Part shown: positions 23,901 to 35,073 of the stretch, in pieces
Numbering within the stretch: position 1 is the first letter of the stretch
How the letters are laid out: each line of letters begins with the position of its first letter
From: Karalla daura
Lineage: Eukaryota > Chordata > Actinopteri > Chaetodontiformes > Leiognathidae
Assembly: GCA_029224185.1 (NCBI GenBank)
Contig: CM055205.1
Span: 2,671,761-2,735,760 of the forward strand
Reading direction: 5' to 3'
DNA: 64,000 bases
Program-made: the position numbers and the translations under genes
Notes under the pieces: model-generated
What the model saw: the letters and a program-made list of their open reading frames with translations, nothing else
The model's database searches: none
What the model was told of the DNA's origin: nothing

Positions 23901-24111
23901 TTGGCCATTTCTCAGAATTCAACCTTCAAGATTCTCCATTTGTTTGTCTTATAGACAAAATGAATGGAGGTCAATAGGACATGTTCACGTTAGCCTTAAT
24001 CTTACTGTACATCCATCCCTTTTGTGAAGCAGTGATGGATGTCAGACACACATATACAGTTTAATTGACTTTACTATTAAACACAAGGGGCAATACAGGC
24101 TAGAGAACGGC

Positions 24112-24215
24112 CAATATGTTTTTTTCAGGGCCGATAACGATGCCAATTATCGGCTGCTAAGGCGAATATTTGGAGCCGATATTCATTTGCAGTAAAAGTG
24201 AAAATATTGGCGTCA
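24112..24215. repeat. GCCGATA-rich dispersed repeat
   Basis: AGGGCCGATAACGATGCC, AATTATCGGCTGC and GGAGCCGATATTC form overlapping imperfect inverted repeats. They resemble a common fish interspersed repeat with CCGATA termini. No second copy is seen in the window. Confidence 0.4.
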
Positions 24216-24539
24216 AAACTTTTAATGTGTTTTTGAATACAAACTCCAACACTGAACTTTCCTGAGGTTTACTTATCTAAATAAAACAAAGTTAAATAAA
24301 ATGTGAACAGAAATGTGACTGAAATGAATTAGTAGTCCCAATTGAGCAGTACCAGATTATGGTGCAAAAAGCGTGCTCTCCATGTTACTAAAAATAGAAA
24401 ACAAAAGGAATGTACTTCTAAGATAAGTATATCTAAGAAATAATGCAGTACTTCTTATGTGGCCTACACACACACGCACACTATTCTCTAGTCATTCCCA
24501 GAACGTGCTTGCCCTGCAATATTTTACTCTTTCTCACAC

Positions 24540-24655
24540 ATATTTCCTACTATTATCACTGACTGACTGACCTTGTAAAGTGCTCTGAGATAACAGCTGT
24601 TATGATATGGCACTTAAAACAAATAAAAGTTGAGTTGAGTTGAGTTGAGTTGACT
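24540..24655 (+). repeat. L2-type LINE 3' tail with (GTTGA)n
   Basis: CCTTGTAAAGTGCTCTGAGA, then TGTTATGATATGGCACTTA, then GTTGAGTTGAGTTGAGTTGA. It closely parallels 58975-59068, the tail of a longer copy. Confidence 0.75.
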
Positions 24656-25379
24656 ATTTCCCTATTAATATTGTTGAGCATTTCGACCTCTGCTGTTGGA
24701 TTTCGAACTGATATCTAACTGACCACTGCAGGACTTCTTTCAAAAATCACATGGGTCATCAGTTGAATCTAAGCTGTTTACTGGACAGTGGTGCGTTCAG
24801 GTATAATGCCAGGCAATGTGGTTTCTATTACTATACAAGAAATAAAGGACTGATATGGCACTGTGAATTGGAAATAACTTGTAAATAACAGTAAATATGT
24901 AATATAAAACATAAATGAATAGATTCATATCAATATGAATCATCTTATATCCATGAATGCTGCTTTAACCTTGCATGTAAGTCATTCTTAAAACATCTTG
25001 TGATGCACATAAACACATCATCAGTGATGTTTCCTGGTGTCCTCGGGTGTTTCGGGTCTCTCAGCATCATACACCCTCTACCAGGTGACCTCACCATGGT
25101 TGTTTAGACCGTGGTGTGTGTTTAAGTGGCATTGGCTTGGCTCCATGAATGTTTTCTCTGGATCCAGAGCCATCTCCATGCTTAAACAGCCATAGCACAC
25201 TCACTCAAACTCAGTTAGCTTGCAGATGCTAACTTGCCAGAATGCTAACAAGTGTAAAACGGATGTGTCAAAGAGTGTAAATATGCACCATGTGAGCTTG
25301 ACACCACACTCGGCACAGTCATTGACCATGTTCATAGCACATACATTGACCTCACTTTTTTTTTTTTTGATCAGTGCAC
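24656..25379. other. No recognised feature
   Basis: AT-rich sequence with a poly(T) at 25358-25369. Nothing recognised. Confidence 0.45.
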
Positions 25380-25945
25380 CGGATATGTGGCTGGCTCAGA
25401 GGATAGCGGGGAATGATCGGTGCACTGGGGTGGATATGTGGTTGGCTCTGAGGACTGCGGGGACGTGGGATACCTGGGACTGGAGCACGAGGCCGAGGGG
25501 AGAGCAGCGGCAGATCAAGGCGCTGAGGACTGGGAAGCTGGTACAGGCGAGTAGAAGTAGTAGCTGGCGAGGTACAGAGAATCTCCAGGACCGGCATAGG
25601 AGAACTGGAAAAGGGATCAGCGGTCAGGATAACCTGTACAGGTAACTGGAGCAAAGCAGGACGGAGTCGGGACAAGATAAAGCTGGCAGAACAGAACTGG
25701 AATGTGCTGGAAGGTCAGGCAACAAACACAGACGATCTAGCAAGGAAGGTGGGTCTGAGAGGAGTAAATGAACGCGGATAATGAAAGCAGCAAAGAGTGT
25801 GATTGAATGAACAGAAAGAACCAGGAGGCAGGACTTGGAGAAAGTAATTGAGAGAAAGGTAACAAGTGATTGGAAGAAAACAACAGGTAATTGAGTGAAA
25901 AGAACCAGTGAGAGTGACTGAAAGAATGTCAGTCGACTGCACTAT
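25380..25945 (-). repeat. Diverged Gypsy LTR, minus strand
   Basis: The reverse complement matches the LTR of the element at 49988-56094 in several places: AACCAGTGAGAGTGAC, GAACCAGGAGGCAGGAC, GCGGATAATGAAAGCAGCAA and GAGCAGCGGCAGATC occur in the expected inverted order. No pol is attached, so it may be a solo LTR. The 48-bp minisatellite seen in the young LTRs is not recognisable here. The 141-codon plus-strand frame (25220-25645) is a chance frame through it. Confidence 0.7.
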
Positions 25946-28150
25946 ATATATGTGTGTCTATACACATACATATATACCTATATGTATTTGTACATATATA
26001 CTGTATTTACATATGTACATATATATTTCTAAGACAAGCAGCCATCACAACTATTTCGCAATATACTATTTGTCTGATTATGTTTAATTTTAATTTGGTT
26101 CGTTTTTCGTTATGTACTTCACACCAGAAGAATGACAAAAGAGTTACTTTATAAAGGTAATCTCATCAGGTTCCGGTGCAGTTTGACAATCTTGTCTTTG
26201 TTTTACCTCACTTTTATCAATGCTATTTCAATATAGTTTTATATATACAGTACAATACAGTAGAAATACAACTTGGCAAATAATTTCATAAAGTTTCTGA
26301 ACGATTTATGACATTTGTTATCTAAATGTCTGGTGAAAAATGAAACAAAATATCATATTATAAAATATAAGATTTTACCTATTTATTTCCTCTTATTTCA
26401 GCACTATTTTCTGTTCTTTTCCAAATCGAGGCAAGGTAAGAGCATCTTCTCTTCAGGGTGCTTTTCAAACACTTTTAATTATATGGTGCTTTGCTACGTT
26501 GGTTTGCAGACCTGGTCCTCTTCACATATCTGCTGGCATTCTCAACGAGGCAGGAAATTGAAAGGAGACAGAATCAGCCACAAAGCTGACGGAGGATGAG
26601 CTGACGACCGTAATTACCTCAAGTGCTCTCCAAATGGCACCACCTCACTTTATAGACAGTTAAGAATGCCCATGTTCTCTAATGTGCTCTTGCAGCTTCA
26701 GTGATCCATTGGTCATATTCGGACACACTGTGGCTACTCTCGCATCTACTCAATACCCAGCTTCTTAAAGAAATATTAGTATCTACAAACCCAGGTTTGT
26801 CTGTCACCTGTCACCTAAATGAAACCTGCAAACGCTCAGCTCTACTCCTTAGTGCTCTTTTTCACCTGGGCCTGACACTTGCTATGGGTACAAACAAAAT
26901 GCATGCATATTTCAATGAAGGTAAGGGAAAAAACTGGATCCAAATATTCCAAAGAACGAGACAGGGCTAATACATCTCGATTTTGTACATGATTTTGTAG
27001 CCTGTAGCAAAACTCTGTGCTGTCACAAAGCAGGAAAAGGTTTAAGCAGATCGCAATAACTGAAAAACTTGGAGGTAGAAATCCAAAGCCCAAACAATAT
27101 AGTGGGCCAAAAGAAAAACAAAAACTGTCCCAAAATGATAGGAGTATACACAGGGAATCATTGTTTTTCTAATATTTGTGGCTTATAGTTTACCACTTCA
27201 TGTAAGTTTGTTAATATGTTTTTCTAAAAACCATAGGGAAAACCATTCCACACCTGTTTAGTTAGTGCTATTTAATGTCATCCTCAAATGCAATTTGGTG
27301 TCAAGAAATATAGGTCTTTTAGTGGTATTTTTGTTTTTTAGTAGTCATTTAATTTCTCAAAATTCCCAAATGTTCTAACAACTGAAAGAGAGGTTTATAA
27401 AATTTGACCATTAGTGTATTTTTGTGATTATTTACTAATTATTCAGTGGGATTGCCACTATTACTATATACACAATATGTCATCTTTTTCTTTCATATAT
27501 ATCATTTACTTACATCGGTTCTCTCTATATAACTAGGACAATCACATCCTATATCCAGTTTCTACAGCCAGTCACAGCCACAGCCAAAGCTATGTGCTGC
27601 TTTTACGACAATCCTACTGCGGCACTGCCACATAGCTGACATTTAATTAATTCAACTTGGAATTAAGCAATTGAGAGGGCCATATATAGCACTTCCGGGG
27701 CTATGACACACCACTGACGAAGCCTGAACCAATCCCAAGCCAATGTTTCAGGACCCGGGAAAGACAAAAGGAACAAGTGAGTGACAGTTCAAGAGCTTCA
27801 TTTACCTTGACATGTATTCGGTCTCGTCGTCGCACTTCCCCTCCCGCACATCCCCAGTGCTGAAGAAACCTGTCAGCCAGAAGGCTCGCGGCAACGCCTG
27901 GGTGCTGACAGTGCATGTTTTTGTTTTTCATTTTCTTTTTTTAATTAAAAGGGCATATGGAAAGGGGGATTTTTGTGGATTTTTGTTCTTGTTTGTGTTA
28001 CTGTAGATTTTTGTTTGTAAATTTTGGACTTGAGAAAGACTGTTTCATTTTGTTTTCTGGAGGGATGATGCAGATTTGATTTAGGATTTTTTGAACTGAT
28101 AAAACAGAGATTTTTTTTGTTGAGGACTAAGGAATAAAATAAAAGCAAAC
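25946..28150. other. No recognised gene
   Basis: (TA)n-rich sequence at 25943-26025 and otherwise AT-rich DNA. 27700-27910 is more GC-rich (CGGTCTCGTCGTCGCACTTC) and could be a SINE or promoter-like scrap, but I cannot assign it. Confidence 0.4.
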
Positions 28151-28216
28151 AGGGAAACCTATGCATTGCATAGGGAAACCTATGCATTGCATCCAGTTTT
28201 TTCGGATGCAATGCAT
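28151..28216. repeat. 21-bp duplication followed by a hairpin
   Basis: AGGGAAACCTATGCATTGCA+T is perfectly duplicated (28151-28171, 28172-28192). ATGCATTGCATCC (28182-28194) then pairs with GGATGCAATGCAT (28204-28216) around a 9-base loop. Confidence 0.85.
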
Positions 28217-29165
28217 CTCACCCTCCTTGTGTATTTTGTGTGACTATGCACGGGTGAAATACCTGGGCGATTGTTACACTACCTGTGGAACATCTCTGTG
28301 ATTTTCTTCAGTTACTACAGCAGTATCCACGATCACACATAAGAAACTGCACAGACCTGTATCATTAACAATGAAAACTGTATTTCAGTAACATAAATGT
28401 GAGCAGATTGCCTTTGGCCCATGGTCCTCCAGCAGACCTGCGCTATGTTGTAGAGAGGAGACCAGGTTTAAATAATAATGAGCTTTTCAAGATATTTAAG
28501 CTCCTCCCTTTAATAACACAGTCACTCAAGGTCAATGTGGCGCTAGAAAAAAGGTGGATTCCTCCCCAACTGTGATAAGCCTTGGGGCAGGCACACACAT
28601 ATTTCAGATGTTCTCTGATAATAATCGTTGACGATATACGGTGGCCTGGGGGAAGTGATTAAAACACTTTGTCTTCAGTCATACCCATCTCAGCCAATCC
28701 TCATTTCTGATTCCTATCTGAACCTTTCTGCTTTTTGCCTCGATGATGCATGGCACTTTTCCCTGTCTCTCTCCATTGCCATCTCTACACTGCAGTATTC
28801 ATTCAAAACACTGGAGACACTTACTGTAGATATCTAAATAGAAGAATCAATTGTATTATTTATATATTTTATTTTTATTCTAATAGGGTTGTCAATCAAG
28901 GGCCAGACTGATTCAATACTTACCCCGAAATTCCACCGAATGTGCGGCACCTGCGCACTGCAGCACGGCAGCAGTGCAGCTCTGTAAATAGTCCAATATT
29001 ACACCCACTGTGTTACAGCAGCGGCACGGCAGCTGAATTCCCGCGATATTTTCCAAAAGTATGAGAGAACGAAAGATGCCATTTGAAGGCACTGTATAAA
29101 GGAAACAACAGCAAACATTAGTTGACTTGCTTCAGACCTGATCTCTGCCAGGGACGTTTCTGCTT

Positions 29166-29328
<163 letters not shown>

Positions 29329-29748
29329 CAGTAGGAGCCATTCAAATCTTGGGTTACCGCAGCCGGAGTGAAAATCAGCAGCAATACCTCATTTATCCAC
29401 CAGGAGATGGCAGTGATGATGTTCTGCCCATACTGCCCTCTTTTACACAGGGACCTACACCTCCACAACCTCTGCTCCTACATAATTACTGCACGATTGA
29501 GCGCAGTGACGCTAATAGCGCAGTTTACTGACGAAATCACTGTCGTTCAATGTTCATCAATCAGTCAAAAAATCGTATTCTGCATTGAACAGCCCCTTTC
29601 TGTGCAGTAGAGCATACAGCACAGCATGGTGGGGGTGCGTGGCAGCTATCAGCAGCGGCAGCAGCGGCAAAGATGAGGTCTGAGGTCTGTTTACGATAAC
29701 GTCCACTGCTCGCCGGGAACCTCCACCTGCCCCAAAGGCCGACAGCCC

Positions 29749-30378
29749 TGTCGGTACCCGATCTGTCCGGAAATACCCGATCGGTGCTCTGTGTCCATAC
29801 ATGCGCAGTTTGTGTATTCTAGTCCGAGTGTCCACGACAATGCCCAATTCGTCCCTTGCGGTTTGTTTAGATTCTATTACCCCAGGGTTTTTTCCACAGG
29901 AGAAAGATCTACTGTGGTGTCTGTGAAGAAGCTGAGATGGGTGAGAGACAATTTTATAGTAAATAAATAATTTAAAAAGCTAGCAACTGCCGTAACTCAA
30001 CAGGTACGAATCAGGCAAGCAAACCGTCCTTCTTCCTTACACGTCATGTCCTTTTTCCTGAAACGCGATCAAACGTCATTGTGCGTATTTGCAGTATACA
30101 CAGAGCACCGTGTCGGTACCCGATCTGTCCGGAAGTACCCGAGTGGTGCTCTGTGTATACTGCACATGCGCACAATGACGTTTCATCAGTAAGATAGCTC
30201 CCTGGCTGAAAGGCACTGCTGTAAGTCTCTTTCGCACCACCCTGAGGTAACAGAATGTAAACAAACCGCAAGGGACGAATTGGGCATTGTCGTGAACACT
30301 CGGACTAGAATACACAAGCTGCACATGCGCGGACACAGAGCACCGATTGGGTACTTCCGGACAGATCGGGTACCGACA
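29749..30378. repeat. Nested fold-back element
   Basis: Outer arms of about 140 bp (29749-29888 and 30239-30378) are inverted copies at roughly 90 percent identity. They begin TGTCGGTACCCGATC and end near AGGGT. Between them lies a second inverted repeat: 39-bp arms 30071-30109 and 30145-30183 with two or three mismatches around a 35-base loop. The loop itself carries TGTCGGTACCCGATCTGTCC, the start of the outer arm. A further partial copy follows at 30379-30415. This looks like repeated self-insertion or fold-back amplification of one terminal unit. No coding sequence is seen. Confidence 0.85.
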
Positions 30379-30592
30379 CACCGACCGGGTACTTCCGGAC
30401 AGATTAGGTACCGACAAGTGAAAGTTAAACTTAATGCCGCTACGTGACGACACGTACTGTACCTGTAGATTTGACATGCATTCCTCACAAAATCCGTAAT
30501 TGCACAAAATGTCCGATGTAAAAAACGTTTTTGTCCTGGATGAAGCGATGGTTTGATCCAAAATGTATTCTAATGTATGGTGCTGCGTGTTC

Positions 30593-30898
30593 TTAGTATT
30601 TTCGATTCATTATTCCTTTGAAGATTACCAAGGGGCCTGCACCTTGCGGGGAAATCATTCCCCAAACATGCAGCTTCAGTGGGTGCTTTGGCTGAGGCTT
30701 AGCAATAAAGTGGCCCTTCTTGTGGAAACTCTGTCTGGCATAGTGTTCTAATGCAACTGTGCGTTCAACTGTGAAAAGAACATTATAGCGGGGTTGTGGC
30801 TCCTTGTAGTGGTTTCTAAAAGTTGATTGTGAAACTTCAATGCCCTGGTCTCTTAGATGTTGGTGAATCTCCTTTGTTGTTTTCCCATTGGCTCGCAT
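30593..30898 (-). pseudogene. Tc1/mariner-like transposase fragment with internal deletion
   Basis: The 101-codon minus-strand frame joins two separated parts of a transposase. KTTKEIHQHL and VSQSTFRNHYKE resemble the helix-turn-helix region. EHYARQSFHKKGHFI, then HPLKLHVWGMISPQGAG and LVIFKGIMN resemble the middle of the catalytic domain, where VWG[MG]IS is conserved. The intervening DNA-binding/first-Asp region and the C-terminal Asp-Glu blocks are missing. It differs from the element at 3406-4612, so it is a second Tc1-type lineage. Non-functional. Confidence 0.75.
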
Positions 30899-31105
30899 TT
30901 GACGTATACTGTATGCTTGAAACTCTCTTTGCTGATCCGTGTCATTTTACAATATGTACAGTAGACTTTACTGTAGACTCTACATCTGACTGTCTGGCGG
31001 TGGCTTTTCTTGTGATGCATATGCAAATGATGTGTCGCAAATGAAGGCACCTGATTGGCAGATGTATTGCCACGCAGGGGAGAGTCAGGAACGCCCCGAA
31101 CACCC

Positions 31106-31182
31106 CTGCTCTGAAAGTTCCCATTATCCCAATAGTGCTCCTTCCCGGAGCACTATTGGGATAATGGGAACTTTCAGAGCAG
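31106..31182. repeat. Perfect 36-bp inverted repeat (hairpin)
   Basis: Arms 31106-31141 and 31147-31182 are exact reverse complements, starting CTGCTCTGAAAGTTCCCATT, around the loop TTCCC. Similarity stops sharply at both outer edges. This is either a recent palindromic event or the paired ends of a collapsed MITE. Confidence 0.95.
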
Positions 31183-31949
31183 TTAGACAACCCCAAACCA
31201 TGAGTTCACCATGGAACTAAACACTGTAAACTGGGAAATTGGGGGTCAGTAACTCTACAGGAGCAGCAGCAGGGGACCATTGAATGGGGACAAAGCCTCT
31301 ACCCCCCTCCCCCACAAATAATCCTCTCAACACCACCGCCTTTCAATGGCACCAGATCGTCACTATCAACCCCCACCCCCCCCCTCACTGGTGAGCTTTG
31401 TGTATTTTGCATAGTCTATATTGTGAGAGAGGCGCCATCCCCTGGTCATAACTTGTAGCTACAAGGTTTGCATTTAAATTAGACACACCCAGCAGGAGGG
31501 GGGACTCCAACTGCTGGAACTCGGCAGGAAACCGGCTGGAAAGTGGAGGGAAACCTGCTAGCTTCCAGCTGGAAAGGCATCCATCTATCTATATCTTTCT
31601 CTGCGCTCCGCAACTTTTTCACTCTCCTGTTAAAATCAGGGACATGTTCGGGGGGACTTTTAACCGAGGCATCTGATCAAGCTAATCTATGCGAGCCTTC
31701 TGTTTTATTTTGAAATTTTACGGAATTTTATTTTGACACCGTAATGGTGATTTCCGGTTTGGTGCAATCCGATCATTTTGAATTTGAGCGGTAGCTGCTG
31801 AAATAGAAAAGCTGCCTATCTGGAGTGCTCCTGGGAGGTTGTTGAGCAGCTCTCTGTGGAATATGTCTCCATTGGTTTTAATGGAAGGTAATTGCGGCGG
31901 TTACCACACCGTTCTCACGCATTCGGTGGAATTAGGCCTTTAGTACTTA

Positions 31950-32788
31950 TACTATAACGCAGTACCTTAGTTCCCCTTACCCAGGTATAGAATGATTTTT
32001 TTCAATTATCAGTATTTTTTACTGAGCTTTATTTCTGTTTTCACGACAACAACATAGTGTATTTTCCTCCTTCTCCAGGAATATTCTGCCTTTTTGGAAA
32101 CATTATTTTAAGGTGTGCATCACATTTTAAATAAAAGGAACTTTAGTGGTATTTATTTCTTATCTTTGTCTGAGAGTGTTAAAATAAAACATGCAGGCAA
32201 AAACATGGGGACAAGTCACGAAAAACATGAGGAAGTAGCAGCGGTGGATGTGGCGGCGGCGGATGAAGTGGTCGGGCCAAAAGCACAATATCCCAGAAAC
32301 TTTCTTTCAGAAACAGCTTTCAGAAATAGAACTATTACAGGCCTTTGTAATGCATTTTACCCAATTGCACCTTAAATGAAAAAGACTAAAACAACTAGAA
32401 AAGAGATGCTGCTCAACTAAAAACACTAAACTCTTAATGATTTGGAAAGACAGTCTTAAAACGTATAGGGAGGCTCCCTCTAATGCCAGAACCATCAACT
32501 CCTACAAACCTGTCCTCACATCTCCAGCCACCTCTCTGGGTCTTGGTTGTGGAGGCCACAGTTTGAGCAGGGGAGCGTAGATATTCTTCGCCATTTGCTC
32601 CTGGATGTCTGAGCAGCCATCTTGTCGAGAAAAACAATTTTTTGCCACTTCTGCTTGCAATCTTATACTTTTGGTTAAAGCCATTTAATTGATTGATACT
32701 ATATACCTGTGTAGCAGGAGAAGATCATGGCCATTTCCTGCTCTTTGACGGGTAGCTCCGCTTACTTTCAGACTTGTGGAGCTCACCC
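31950..32788. other. No recognised feature
   Basis: AT-rich, with a short GC-rich patch at 32235-32275 (GCGGTGGATGTGGCGGCGGC). No domain in the frames at 32115-32375 or on the minus strand. Confidence 0.4.
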
Positions 32789-33049
32789 GTTTATTACACA
32801 CGTTTTCTCTCTAACACAACTCCAACTCCCAGCAGCACTCCTAGAGCAACTTAGTAACTTCCTAGAGCAACTGCCTCCATAGACTCTTGGGTCCCCCATG
32901 AGATTTGCAGATAGAGTTTTAGGCTATTTGGTCTATTTTTGCGACCGTGGCGAGCCTTCAGAGGTGGGAAATGGCGAATGTTCAAAGCCCCACCCTTCAA
33001 AGAGTATGGCTCCAATGAGGACCAAACCAACACATATCTGCTCATCTAG

Positions 33050-33086
<37 letters not shown>

Positions 33087-33200
33087 ACAAAGTCTCCTCA
33101 AGACTTTGAGCTAAGATTTTACTATGTTCATCCAGAGGTCAAGACCATCAAGCATGCTCAGTTTCAGTCTCCCACTACCTCTGGAAGTGTTTGATTCAAC
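32789..33200 (+). repeat. Composite A-B dispersed repeat, copy 1
   Basis: Part A (32789-32850) ends CACAACTCCAACTCCCAGCA+GC and matches 62990-63018. Part B (32835-33200) matches 63390-63885 in order: TTCCTAGAGCAACT, TATTTGGTCTAT-like text, GGTGGGAAATGGCGAA, AAAGCCCCACCC, GAGGACCAAACCAACACAT, then TTTTACTATGTTCA and CATGCTCAGTTTCAG. A and B occur in the same order at both places. No coding content is recognised. Confidence 0.75.
33050..33086. repeat. Uninterrupted poly-C tract of 37
   Basis: A run of 37 cytosines inside the B repeat, where the copy at 63.6 kb has only short C runs. The length may be affected by sequencing error. Confidence 0.85.
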
Positions 33201-33938
33201 AAGTTTTGTTGTCTGGGGCAATTTTTCCCTGGCAAAGAGGTTCTGGATGAAGGGTTGTCTGTCTGTCATCAACAATAAGGTTGTGTGTACCCAGCCTGGA
33301 GTGTTCCTGGGAGATAAGGTCCTCCATCACCTCAGCTCTGAGAAAAGACCAGCAGTCAGGGTAATTATTTAAACAGCACACGGACTGATCGCCCCAGGTT
33401 TTTCCTCACAAGACTGACTGTGAGAAATAATGGTCAGAAAACAGCTAACATTAACATTAACATTAATAACATTAATTAAAATAAGTCATTTAAAGTGGGA
33501 AAGAGTGAGAAAAAACACTTCTGGGCAGATGATCCTTGGTCCACCGTGACGTTGTGCCATGACCTGGTTATTATTGACATGAACGGACAGCTGGAGCCTC
33601 TGCTCTTAGTGTCTCTCACTGCCACTTGGCCAGTTTGCTAGAGCATTGGGCTGCTGCCTTTTAAAGTGGGATGGATGGGGTCTATCCCAGAAAGACTGGC
33701 AATTATATACAAAGCCCATGTCTTTTGCAGGACTTGATAACCAATGGTTAAGTAATGGTGTACGGGTAAACAGGTCATCACTTGCATCAACTGGGCAGGG
33801 TACCGGAGAAAACTACGGTGTCCGACATTGCTTTGGCCATTGAACACACCACTAATTTTAGTGACCTCCATTTGGTACCACCGTAGGTTATTAGTGCTGA
33901 CGTGAATAACAATCTTATAACATTTACACCTAGCTTTA
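33201..33938. other. No recognised feature
   Basis: An (AACATT)n patch lies at 33448-33474. Otherwise nothing is recognised. Confidence 0.45.
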
Positions 33939-34155
33939 AGGTGCTTTCACATTGACCGTGGTACGGCGGAAGCGCACCTCTGAGTATGGTGCAGCCGGGC
34001 GCAGCACTGCCGCACGGCAAGGCAGCAAGGTTGCTAAGCAACTAATAATAACATTTCGCAGTTTGAGCGTGATCTTGTGAGAAAAAGTATTTGTCAACGT
34101 TTCAAAGTAAAGTCCTGGTTTTAGTGCTAATAAGGAGGACGTGCGGCTCAGCGTG
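33939..34155. mobile_element. PIF-like element end, second copy
   Basis: It begins AGGTGCTTTCACATTGACCG after TTA, matching the terminal repeat of 15203-15956. It then follows the reverse complement of that element's right 215 bases (GCAAGGTTGCTAAGCAACTA, GTGCTAATAAGGAG). The other end is absent, so this copy is truncated. Confidence 0.75.
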
Positions 34156-34386
34156 CGGCTCAGCCCCAGCAAATGTGGTCTGCTTCGACCTCAATGAAAA
34201 GAAGGGCCCCGCAACCTTTGACTCACAAATGATCCAGAATCTGGACAAGTTATATAAAACTTTTATTCTTGAGACTCTCCCGGACGTGTTGGTGTGTAAC
34301 AATCCAAATGTTGTCCTCAAAAAATTACACTCTTTTTCAATAAGGCGGGACTTGATGGTTGATGGCTCTTGAACTGAATGACTTGG

Positions 34387-35068
34387 TGTAACAAAACCGG
34401 CTGGAAGACCCAAAAGCAACAACAACAAGATTGAGTAACAAAGCCTTTAATGAAAGTACAACATAAAATTCTTGGGACCCCTTCGGTCACCGCAGGACAA
34501 AGAAAACACAAAAACACTGACTACACTGAAAACAAATTAGTACCTGGAACCCTACGGTCTCCACAGGACAAAATCTCACTACACTAGAAAACAAATGAGC
34601 CTGGAACCTGAAAGGTCTCTGCAGGACAAAACTAACTATACAAAAAAACTAAACTAACCTGGAACCCAGTGGTAACCGCAGGTGAACTCTAACTGAGAAA
34701 AACAAAGAACCTGAACTATGAACTACAACAGAAAAACAAGGTTTTACCGGGAAACAACGAAGAACCCACTAAACTAACTGGAACAAAACAAAATCTCAAC
34801 ACTGAATTAGAAAAGTAACAAAGGAATAAAAACCTGGACTAACTGGAAACAGGATCAAGGCAAGGGCAGGAGCAGGAACAAGGCACGAAGAGTAGAGACA
34901 CGGTCTGGCAGCTGGCTCGTCTCACAGGTGAGTATATATACTTGGCTGATGAGCCAGCTGCAAGCCAATCAGGAATAAGGATCAATCATCTGCTCCTAAC
35001 CCAATAGGAGCACTGAAACAGGTAACATGCAAGGCAGAACAGGCAGACATGCAGACAGGACCATGACA
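34387..35068 (-). mobile_element. Solo LTR, minus strand, with perfect CTTGG duplication
   Basis: On the minus strand it begins TGTCATGGTCCTG and ends TTTTGTTACA. Both sides carry CTTGG (34382-34386, 35069-35073). A TATATATACT promoter-like box lies near 34926-34936 and a TCATTAAAGGCTTT polyadenylation-like stretch near 34445. No internal region is present, so it is a textbook solo LTR. It includes four diverged units of about 60-70 bp (see the next entry). Confidence 0.9.
34473..34710 (-). repeat. Diverged tandem units of about 60-70 bp inside the LTR
   Basis: Four blocks begin with TGGGACCCCTTCGG, CTGGAACCCTACGG, CTGGAACCTGAAAGG and CTGGAACCCAGTGG, each followed by a TCNCCGCAGG-like word and A-rich spacer. 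Confidence 0.75.
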
Positions 35069-35073
35069 CTTGG

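Noticed and set aside
31106..31182. microRNA precursor
   Set aside because: Arms are perfectly paired over 36 bp with a 5-base loop, unlike an animal microRNA. More like a palindromic repeat.
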